Part shown: positions 1 to 5,638 of the stretch, one piece after another
Layout: every line of letters starts with the position of its first letter
How positions within the stretch are numbered: position 1 is the stretch's first letter
DNA from: Synergistaceae bacterium
GTDB taxonomy: Bacteria; Synergistota; Synergistia; Synergistales; Aminobacteriaceae
NCBI GenBank assembly: GCA_017455085.1
Contig: JAFTBT010000139.1
Coordinates: 1 to 6,352 of the forward strand
Direction of reading: 5' to 3'
DNA length: 6,352 nt
Translations under genes and position numbers: made by a program
The notes under the pieces: model-generated
The model's input: only the letters and a program-made list of their open reading frames with translations
Told to the model about the DNA's origin: nothing
Database searches by the model: none

Positions 1-1218
1 CACAACGTCGAGAAGGACAGCAATATTCTTGATGTGTGGTTTGACTCTGGAGTGTCTCACATGGCGGTACTCAACGAGAGATTCGGACTGTCTTGGCCGT
101 GCGATATGTACCTAGAGGGCAGCGACCAGCACCGCGGGTGGTTCCAGTCGTCATTGCTGACAGCAACAGCCATCAAGGGAAAAGCTCCGTATGCGCAGGT
201 TCTGACTCACGGGTTCACTCTTGACGGTGAGGGCCGGAAAATGAGCAAGTCCCTCGGCAACACTATAGCCCCCAAAGAAGTCTGCGATGAATTCGGCGCG
301 GATATACTCAGGCTGTGGGTAGCGTCTACGGATTACAGGAACGACGTTAGGATCTCAAAGCAGATTCTCAAGACGTTATCCGAGACCTACAGGAGAATCA
401 GGAACACAGCGAGATTCTTGCTCGGCAACCTCCACGACTTCAACCCAAAGACTAACGCAGTGAACTATGACTCCATGCTCTCAATGGACAAGTGGATTCT
501 GGACAGGCTTCACAGAATCATAGCCAGAGCTTACGAGGCATTTGAAGAGTATGAATTTCATGTGCCTGTGTCGCTGATACACTCATTCTGCGTGAACGAG
601 CTTAGTGCGTTCTATCTGGACATCAGCAAGGATAGACTCTATGTTGAGGCTGCGGACTCCCTTACCCGCCGTAGCGCACAGACTGCTATGTGGGAGATAC
701 TTTCGTGCTTGACGAGGATGCTTGCGCCGTTACTGAGCTTCACCTCTGAAGAGATATGGCAGGAAATGAGGGAGATAGACCCTTCACTTCAGGAGAGCGT
801 ATTTCTTTCGGACTTCCCGAAACAGAATCCCAAGTACCTGAACGATGAGCTTGCTGGTCTGTGGGAAGAGGCAGAGGCCTTCAAGGGAGCGGTCAGCCGT
901 ATGCTTGAGACCATGAGGGCAGCGAAAACTATCGGGACATCTCTGGAGGCTCAGGTGCAGGCCAAGAAGTCAGAAGGTCTCGCGAAGATAGCCGGAGCAT
1001 TTTCGTGTGAGGAGCTTGCGGATATAGCGATAGTGTCAAAATTCGCGTGGGCGGATGAATTGACTCTGCCTGTTGTTGTGAAGGATGAAGCTACGGGATT
1101 CGAGATTGCCGGAGGAGTTGCGGAAGGTGAGAAGTGTCCGAGATGCTGGAAGTATGACGAACACCCGAATGCTAACGGACTGTGTAAACGCTGCGCTCAC
1201 GTGATGCACGAAGACTAA
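1..1218 (+). CDS. ileS: Isoleucine--tRNA ligase, C-terminal part (5' end outside window)
   Basis: Cytoplasmic class I aminoacyl-tRNA synthetase that joins isoleucine to tRNA-Ile using ATP. The frame is open from base 1, so the gene starts upstream; 405 codons are present, a little under half of a usual IleRS of about 930 residues. Seen in order: the VWFDSGVSH segment (34-60), the catalytic-core EGSDQHRGWFQSS stretch, the KMSKS ATP-binding loop as GRKMSKSLGN (KMSKS at 238-252), then the helical anticodon-binding domain. The C-terminus carries a four-cysteine zinc site, CPRCW followed by CKRC (cysteine codons at 1135, 1144, 1183 and 1192), typical of bacterial-type IleRS. The editing domain and HIGH motif would lie upstream of the window. 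The apparent GTG start at 34 is an internal Val codon, not a start. The stop is TAA at 1216-1218, followed by a hairpin terminator. No disruption is visible. Confidence 0.97.
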   Translation, partial: HNVEKDSNILDVWFDSGVSHMAVLNERFGLSWPCDMYLEGSDQHRGWFQSSLLTATAIKGKAPYAQVLTHGFTLDGEGRKMSKSLGNTIAPKEVCDEFGADILRLWVASTDYRNDVRISKQILKTLSETYRRIRNTARFLLGNLHDFNPKTNAVNYDSMLSMDKWILDRLHRIIARAYEAFEEYEFHVPVSLIHSFCVNELSAFYLDISKDRLYVEAADSLTRRSAQTAMWEILSCLTRMLAPLLSFTSEEIWQEMREIDPSLQESVFLSDFPKQNPKYLNDELAGLWEEAEAFKGAVSRMLETMRAAKTIGTSLEAQVQAKKSEGLAKIAGAFSCEELADIAIVSKFAWADELTLPVVVKDEATGFEIAGGVAEGEKCPRCWKYDEHPNANGLCKRCAHVMHED

Positions 1219-1226
1219 GAGACAAC

Positions 1227-1280
1227 AAAACCGGATCGGAGCAATCACTAATCACGAGAACTCTGATCCGGTATATTTTT
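1227..1280. terminator. Intrinsic terminator between convergent genes, probably bidirectional
   Basis: A 12-bp stem pairs 1230-1241 with 1261-1272 (one G-U pair at 1238/1264), with a loop of about 19 bases. On the + strand it lies 11 bases after the ileS stop and is followed by TATTTTT (1274-1280). On the minus strand it lies about 20 bases after the hydrolase stop. There the G-U becomes an A-C mismatch and the trailing run is TTTTGTT (the complement of 1224-1230). It is therefore a good terminator for ileS and a weaker but plausible one for the pfkA-hydrolase unit. Confidence 0.8.
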
Positions 1281-1291
1281 GCCGAATGCTC

Positions 1292-2125
1292 TCACCGAAC
1301 AGACACAAGAAACTTCAGTATACGTTCTTTGTAGTCAGGAGCTAGGTCATATGCTGCATGGCCGTAACCGTCATACATGAACAGTTCACAATTTGCTTTG
1401 CCCTTGAGAGATTCCATAATCTGCACTGACGCTTCACCGCCAAATATTTTATCGCTGTTTGAGCCGATCACTAACACAGGACACTTGATTTTATGCAGAT
1501 CTCTTACAACGTCAAAGCCATTCATGCCTTCAGTGATAGTTACGAATCTTTTCAGGTCATCCGGCGTAACAGTTTTTGCTGCCTCAATCAACAGCTCCCT
1601 TGACTGTTCAAAAACTGATTCGGGAAATAAAGCCTTCCCGAACGACAAATACAGCTCCTCAGGTTTTCCTGCCTCTGCTAATTCTGCCAAGCCTGCAAAA
1701 ACTCTTCTGTATGTTTCCTGCGTTACTTGGGCTGATGTTGAGCCGAGAATCAGACTCTCTACAAGTTCAGGGTAGTCAACCGCAATCTTCATAGCTATCA
1801 TTCCGCCCTGAGACGCTCCGAAAATACTCACTCTCTCAAGTTTCAGGGCCTTGATAGCCTCCGCAGTGTCATGTGCCATTTCGTAGACAGTGTACGACTC
1901 CGGCATGTCCTTTCTGCGGTCAAGAACATACACCGTAAAATCGTCAGTGAGCAGCTTGTAGCTGTCCGCAATAGCTTGTGCAGAGTTCATAACGCTCTGA
2001 ACGCTTGTGCCTGGAATAATCACAAGATTTCTTGCGCCGTTCCCGAATCTCAGGTAGTCCATCGCGAAATTTTCGGCCTGAACAGTCCCAAGCAGCATAT
2101 TCACCGCCATCAATACAGCCGTCAT
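1292..2125 (-). CDS. Alpha/beta-fold hydrolase, substrate unknown
   Basis: Predicted serine hydrolase of the alpha/beta fold (277 aa from the first ATG). A complete candidate triad is visible: nucleophile Ser105 in the elbow GASQGG (103-108), acid Asp225 in GSNSDKIFG after the strand PVLVIGS, and His256 in DGYGHAAYD. The LVIIPGTSV segment (34-42) fits the oxyanion-hole strand. Residues about 130-200 form the variable cap region. The family covers esterases, C-C hydrolases, peptidases and haloperoxidase-like enzymes, and nothing here picks one. The start is uncertain. The first ATG (2125) adds a short hydrophobic leader ending in TVQA, which resembles a signal peptide but lacks the usual basic n-region; Met22 (2062), before DYLRFGNG, would give a cytoplasmic protein starting where the fold begins. 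Neither has a clear Shine-Dalgarno sequence. The ATG at 2125 is three bases after the pfkA stop, so it is probably co-transcribed and coupled to pfkA. Base composition looks somewhat more AT-rich than pfkA. Confidence 0.88.
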   Translation of the reverse strand: MTAVLMAVNMLLGTVQAENFAMDYLRFGNGARNLVIIPGTSVQSVMNSAQAIADSYKLLTDDFTVYVLDRRKDMPESYTVYEMAHDTAEAIKALKLERVSIFGASQGGMIAMKIAVDYPELVESLILGSTSAQVTQETYRRVFAGLAELAEAGKPEELYLSFGKALFPESVFEQSRELLIEAAKTVTPDDLKRFVTITEGMNGFDVVRDLHKIKCPVLVIGSNSDKIFGGEASVQIMESLKGKANCELFMYDGYGHAAYDLAPDYKERILKFLVSVR

Positions 2126-2128
2126 TTT

Positions 2129-3118
2129 TTAGTGAAACACTGCCGGAGCAGAAATAGCCTCCATAATTTCGTAGCGTATCATGGGGAGATTCTTCTTCAT
2201 GGCTAGAGCCTGCTCGATCTCGATCTCTCTGATGCTGCCTTCCTGAGTGCATATGACGCTGCCTGCTCGTCCTTCCGCCAACGCCCTCACTGCATGATAG
2301 CCCATACGTGTAGCAGTTTCGCGGTCTCTTCCTGTGGGTGCTCCGCCTCTCTGGATGTGTCCGAGGACAGTAACGCGGGGATCTAGCCCCAGTGCCTCGT
2401 GAATCTTGTGGCCGATGTCTATTGCGCTGCCTGCACCTTCAGCGACTACCACCATGAAATGCGTCTGCCCTGAGAGTCTGGCGTTCTGGATTCTGGCTAC
2501 AACGTCCTCGTCAAAATTCACTTCCTTTTCCGGAATCAGCACCGAAGTCGCTCCGACAGCAAGCCCGACGTACAGAGCCAAGTATCCGGCGTGCCTGCCC
2601 ATGACCTCGACGACGCTGCACCTTTCGTGTGACTGCATTGTGTCTCTGAGTTTGTCAATACAGTCAATTGCGGTGTTGCAGGCAGAATCGAAGCCTATGG
2701 TGTAGTTTGAGCAGCCTATATCGTTGTCGATAGTTGCCGGGATTCCCATCACGGGGACTCCCAAACGCGAAAGCTCAAGCGCGCCCCTGAATGTTCCGTC
2801 TCCGCCGATAGCTACAACTGCGTCGAGTCCGAGCATCCTGCAAGTGCCTACAGCTTTTTCGCGGCCTTTCTCGGTCATGAACTCTTCACTGCGGGCGGTG
2901 TAGAGGATAGTGCCTCCGCGTCCGAGAATGTGTCTGACTGCATCATTGTTGAGGATCACGAAGTCGCTGTTGATGAGTCCCTGCCAGCCCCTGCGTATGC
3001 CTATGCACTCCATACCGAAATGCATTGCTGTGCGGGCTACGGCTCTGACTGCTGCGTTCATGCCTGGGGAGTCTCCTCCGCTGGTCAATACGCCTATACG
3101 TTTAATTTTCTTCTCCAT
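2129..3118 (-). CDS. pfkA: ATP-dependent 6-phosphofructokinase
   Basis: Phosphorylates fructose 6-phosphate to fructose 1,6-bisphosphate in glycolysis, in the cytoplasm, as a tetramer in the known family. It has 329 aa, close to the 320 of the E. coli enzyme. Seen: LTSGGDSPGMN (11-21), ATP site GGDGT (105-109), catalytic TIDND (129-133, base Asp131), MGR (173-175), SHER (Arg166) and RVTVLGHIQRGG (Arg248, His254). Gly108 at the position equivalent to E. coli Gly104 points to ATP rather than pyrophosphate as donor; pyrophosphate enzymes have Asp there. The residue equivalent to Gly124 is Ala128, small but unusual, and not the Lys of pyrophosphate enzymes. Several residues of the ADP/PEP effector site are replaced (Asn58, Thr191, Gln218, Thr219), so classical allostery may be lost. 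The start is supported by AAGGAG 11 bases upstream and an extended -10 promoter. First gene of a probable two-gene unit with the hydrolase. Confidence 0.97.
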   Translation of the reverse strand: MEKKIKRIGVLTSGGDSPGMNAAVRAVARTAMHFGMECIGIRRGWQGLINSDFVILNNDAVRHILGRGGTILYTARSEEFMTEKGREKAVGTCRMLGLDAVVAIGGDGTFRGALELSRLGVPVMGIPATIDNDIGCSNYTIGFDSACNTAIDCIDKLRDTMQSHERCSVVEVMGRHAGYLALYVGLAVGATSVLIPEKEVNFDEDVVARIQNARLSGQTHFMVVVAEGAGSAIDIGHKIHEALGLDPRVTVLGHIQRGGAPTGRDRETATRMGYHAVRALAEGRAGSVICTQEGSIREIEIEQALAMKKNLPMIRYEIMEAISAPAVFH

Positions 3119-3129
3119 TGGGAAAATTG

Positions 3130-3135
3130 CTCCTT
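3130..3135 (-). promoter_or_regulatory. Ribosome binding site of pfkA
   Basis: AAGGAG on the minus strand, 11 bases before the ATG at 3118. The spacing is slightly long but the match is strong, and it supports that start. Confidence 0.75.
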
Positions 3136-3163
3136 GTCGAAAAATTTATGTGGGATGGCGAAT

Positions 3164-3192
3164 ATCATATCACGCTGCCTGTGAAGTGTGTA
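3164..3192 (-). promoter_or_regulatory. Promoter of pfkA (extended -10)
   Basis: On the minus strand, TATGAT (3169 to 3164) is a 5/6 match to the -10 box and is preceded by TG one base upstream (TGATATGAT), an extended -10. A 4/6 match to the -35 box, TACACA (3192 to 3187), sits 17 bases upstream. Predicted transcription start is near 3157, giving a leader of roughly 39 bases. The -35 box abuts the T-run of the preceding terminator. Confidence 0.65.
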
Positions 3193-3193
3193 C

Positions 3194-3223
3194 AAAAAAG
3201 GGAACACCTTTGAAGATGTCCCC
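3194..3223 (-). terminator. Intrinsic terminator of the 81-aa protein gene
   Basis: On the minus strand a 10-bp stem (3223-3214 with 3209-3200, two G-U pairs) closes a TCAA tetraloop and is followed directly by six T residues (3199 to 3194). It lies 35 bases after the stop of the small gene and just upstream of the pfkA promoter, separating the two transcription units. Confidence 0.88.
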
Positions 3224-3258
3224 CTGCTGTCTCTCGTAATCCTCTCTAGGAACTCAAG

Positions 3259-3504
3259 CTAAAGATTCATTTTCAGCAAGCACTGATTACCGATAAATTC
3301 TGCTGAGTCCCAACCTTTTGCTTTAGCTTCATTACAAAACCAAGTTTTTACGTTGTCAGTAACGTACTGTGCCTGTTCGCCTGTTTCCTGATTGTAGATA
3401 CCTATCACCTGTTTGCTTGACACCATTACAGCCGGGTCATTTTTTGAACGATCTTTAGGATCAGGGAAAACATGCGGCCTTCCTCTTCTGTTGTTATTAG
3501 ACAT
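3259..3504 (-). CDS. Small protein of unknown function, AT-hook-like basic N-terminus
   Basis: An 81-aa protein that I do not recognise. The start is set at 3504 because AAGGAGG lies 8 bases upstream; an ATG twelve codons earlier (3540) overlaps the predicted -10 box and cannot be on the transcript. Residues 1-25 are polar and basic, with RRGRP at 6-10 (an RGRP core as in AT-hook minor-groove binders) and a proline-rich, probably flexible stretch (HVFPDPKDRSKNDP). Residues about 26-81 look like a small folded domain: strand-like VMVSSKQVIGIYN, a TGEQAQY turn or strand, then a likely helix from TDNVKTWF to AKAKGW. It has two cysteines (57, 75), two tryptophans (55, 65), no signal peptide and no membrane segment. 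It has its own near-consensus promoter and intrinsic terminator, so it is probably a well-expressed single-gene unit. GC is visibly lower than in ligA or pfkA. DNA binding is inferred from one short motif only. Confidence 0.82.
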   Translation of the reverse strand: MSNNNRRGRPHVFPDPKDRSKNDPAVMVSSKQVIGIYNQETGEQAQYVTDNVKTWFCNEAKAKGWDSAEFIGNQCLLKMNL

Positions 3505-3512
3505 AACAAAAA

Positions 3513-3519
3513 CCTCCTT
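3513..3519 (-). promoter_or_regulatory. Ribosome binding site that sets the start of the 81-aa protein
   Basis: AAGGAGG on the minus strand with 8 bases to the ATG at 3504. This is the best ribosome binding site in the window and decides between the two possible starts. Confidence 0.88.
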
Positions 3520-3538
3520 CAAATTTGGATAGCTTTGC

Positions 3539-3567
3539 ATTATATTATGATAGTGCTGTTATGTCCA
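3539..3567 (-). promoter_or_regulatory. Near-consensus sigma70 promoter of the 81-aa protein gene
   Basis: On the minus strand, a -35 box TGGACA (3567 to 3562, 5/6 match) and a perfect -10 box TATAAT (3544 to 3539) are separated by 17 bases. Predicted transcription start is near 3532, giving a leader of about 28 bases that contains the AAGGAGG site. It is the strongest promoter seen in the window. Confidence 0.8.
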
Positions 3568-3643
3568 GAAACACCCTGCTCCGTCAGAAACTTTCTCTTG
3601 ATGAACATGCTGATGCCCATGTGCGCAGAAAACACATATCACT

Positions 3644-5638
3644 TCACGGGTTAATCATGCTCAGAAATTCCTCTTCCGTCAGAATCTTTATCCCTAATTC
3701 CTCAGCTTTCTTCAGCTTTGCTCCGGGCTTTCCTCCTAACACAACGTAATCCGTCTTGCTGCTGACACTGGTCATCACCCTTCCGCCCAATGCCTTCACA
3801 CGTTTTCCTGCCTCCGTCCGCGTCATCGAGGCAAGCCCTCCCGTGAACACAAAGCTCTTCCCCCACAGAGGCCCCCTGTTCTCTGAAACATCCTCACTCA
3901 TCCTGAAGCCCAAAGCCCGAAAATCTTCGATCAGCCTCACGTTCTCCGCATTCCTGAAAAACTCATGCACAGAGTCCGCAATCACTTCACCTATTCCATC
4001 AACAGCAGCCAAATCTTCCTCAGATGCATTCATCATCGCGTCCAGACTGCCGAAATGATTCACCAGCAGCCCCGCAGTATTCTTCCCGACATACTGAATC
4101 CCCAATGCAGTAATCAGATTCACTAATGGCCTGCTCTTTGAGGCCTCAAGCTGTGCAGTGAGATTCTCTGCGGACTTTTCGGCTACTTTGTCGAGAGTCA
4201 TCCAGTCTTTCGGCGAGAGAGTATATATATCGCTGAGTCTCTTCACCATCCCCGAAGAGATGAGTTTCTCCGCTAAGACCCTGCCGATTCCCCTGATGTC
4301 CATTCCCTCACGTGAAGCAAAGTACCTCAGCCCCTCAACAAGCTGCGCAGGACAAGATGCCCTATTCGGACACCGCAGTGCCGCCTCTCCCGGGAGCCTC
4401 ACCACTTCCGACCCGCATGCAGGACATTTCTCCGGCATAGTGTACGGAACTTCTTGGCCGGTTCGTGCGCTCACATCCACGCTCACAATTTCGGGGATGA
4501 TCTCTGCGGCCTTCCTGACCATCACGAAATCCCCCACACGAATATCTTTGCGGGCTATGTCATCAGCGTTATGCAGTGTAGCTCTCTGAACCTGAGTTCC
4601 CGCCAGCCTCACAGGCTCAAGTACAGCCACAGGAGTCAGAATCCCCGTCCTGCCTACAGAGACCATCACGTCAAGGAGCTTAGTCCTCGCTTCTTCAGGA
4701 GGATACTTGTACGCTACAGCCCATCTCGGAGCGTGAGCAGTTGCGCCGATTTTTTCCCACTGAGTCAAATCATCCAGCTTGATCACTACTCCGTCAGTAA
4801 CGTAATTTAGTGTGTGCCTTCCTTCCTGCCAATGGTCTATGAATCTCTGCACTTCCCGCAAATTCGCACAGTACTTCCACACTTCTTGAGTGGGCAGCCC
4901 GTGAGACTTCAGCCACAAAAGCGCGTTATACTGGTCTCTGATTCCGAAGCTCTCTGCGTCCACAAGGTAGTACAGGAAAATATCAAGCCCTCTCTTTGCG
5001 GTAATTGCCGGGTCTTTCTGCCGGAGAGTCCCTGACGCTGCATTTCTGGGGTTCGCAAAAGTCTTCAGCCCCTGTTCTTCGCACTGCCTGTTGACCGCCT
5101 CGAAACGTTCACGAGTCATCAGCACCTCACCGCGCACCTCAACTCTTCCAGCCGGAGGATTCTGGAGTCTTTTCGGAACAGCCTCAATCACCCGCAAGTT
5201 CTCCGTAACGTCCTCACCGACTTGGCCGTCACCGCGAGTAGCTCCCCGCACAAAAATTCCGTCCTCGTACACCAGAGACACAGCAAGCCCGTCAATCTTC
5301 ATCTCGCACACAAACCCTGAGTCAGAATCTATGCGTGCAAAGAAATTCTCCAGCTCCCCAGCGTCAAAAACGTTATCCAGTGAGAGCATAGGCACTTCAT
5401 GTTTCACTTTGGCGAATAGTTCACTGGGTTTGCCTCCTACTCTGTGCGTCAGGAAGTCTTTTCGGGAAAATTCGGGGTGTTCGCGCTCAAGGTCTGCAAG
5501 CTCTCGGACTAGTGCGTCATATTCTGCGTCGGGGATTTCGGGGCTGTCCTGTTCGTAATACAAACCCGCATGACGTTCTATCAGCGAGTATAGTTCATTC
5601 ATGCGGGCAGCGAATATGTTGGTATTCTGAGAGTCCAT
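3644..5638 (-). CDS. ligA: NAD-dependent DNA ligase
   Basis: Seals 3'-OH/5'-phosphate nicks in replication and repair, using NAD+ to adenylate its active-site lysine. Full length at 664 aa (family about 670). Domains in order: Ia NAD-binding region with YYEQDSPEIPDAEYDAL (27-43); nucleotidyltransferase domain with catalytic Lys114 in CEMKIDG, SLDNVF (86-91), TFANPRNAASGTLRQ (193-207) and AYKYPPEEA (309-317); OB fold with VSVGRTGILTPVAVLEPV (327-343); four-cysteine zinc finger (Cys405, 408, 423, 429); helix-hairpin-helix region with ALGIQYVGKNTA and AAVDGIGEVIA; and a C-terminal BRCT domain from about 588, with GKSFVFTGGLASMTR and GGRVMTSVSSKTDYVV. All key residues are present. The start overlaps the lysS stop by one base (TAATG) and no Shine-Dalgarno sequence precedes it, so translation is probably coupled to lysS. 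No convincing terminator lies between its stop and the next promoter, so some transcripts may run on into the small gene. Confidence 0.98.
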   Translation of the reverse strand: MDSQNTNIFAARMNELYSLIERHAGLYYEQDSPEIPDAEYDALVRELADLEREHPEFSRKDFLTHRVGGKPSELFAKVKHEVPMLSLDNVFDAGELENFFARIDSDSGFVCEMKIDGLAVSLVYEDGIFVRGATRGDGQVGEDVTENLRVIEAVPKRLQNPPAGRVEVRGEVLMTRERFEAVNRQCEEQGLKTFANPRNAASGTLRQKDPAITAKRGLDIFLYYLVDAESFGIRDQYNALLWLKSHGLPTQEVWKYCANLREVQRFIDHWQEGRHTLNYVTDGVVIKLDDLTQWEKIGATAHAPRWAVAYKYPPEEARTKLLDVMVSVGRTGILTPVAVLEPVRLAGTQVQRATLHNADDIARKDIRVGDFVMVRKAAEIIPEIVSVDVSARTGQEVPYTMPEKCPACGSEVVRLPGEAALRCPNRASCPAQLVEGLRYFASREGMDIRGIGRVLAEKLISSGMVKRLSDIYTLSPKDWMTLDKVAEKSAENLTAQLEASKSRPLVNLITALGIQYVGKNTAGLLVNHFGSLDAMMNASEEDLAAVDGIGEVIADSVHEFFRNAENVRLIEDFRALGFRMSEDVSENRGPLWGKSFVFTGGLASMTRTEAGKRVKALGGRVMTSVSSKTDYVVLGGKPGAKLKKAEELGIKILTEEEFLSMINP

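Noticed and set aside
1377..1775. A 132-codon open frame on the + strand inside the hydrolase gene
   Set aside because: It is antisense to the hydrolase, which has a full catalytic triad; no motif or ribosome binding site supports it.
1944..2252. A 102-codon minus-strand frame spanning the pfkA-hydrolase junction
   Set aside because: It overlaps both real genes in another frame, with Arg/His/Ser-rich sequence of no family, so it is not evidence of a frameshift.
2129..3118. Pyrophosphate-dependent phosphofructokinase
   Set aside because: The donor site reads GGDGT with Gly108, not GGDDT, and the position before TIDND is Ala rather than Lys, so ATP is the likely donor.
3259..3540. A 93-aa version of the small protein starting at the ATG at 3540
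   Set aside because: That ATG overlaps the TATAAT box of the promoter and has no ribosome binding site, while the ATG at 3504 has AAGGAGG at 8 bases.
3586..3596. Short perfect palindrome AGAAA-C-TTTCT upstream of the small gene promoter, considered as an operator
   Set aside because: Eleven bases with 5-bp arms is short enough to occur by chance, and no second copy or known operator match was seen.
3607..3627. ACATG/CATGT inverted repeat after ligA, considered as a ligA terminator
   Set aside because: Only a 5-bp stem with no following T-run on the minus strand, which is too weak to call.
5091..5558. A 155-codon, serine-rich open frame on the + strand inside ligA
   Set aside because: It is antisense to the ligA catalytic region. 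The Ser/Arg/Pro-rich composition comes from complementing the real gene's codons.
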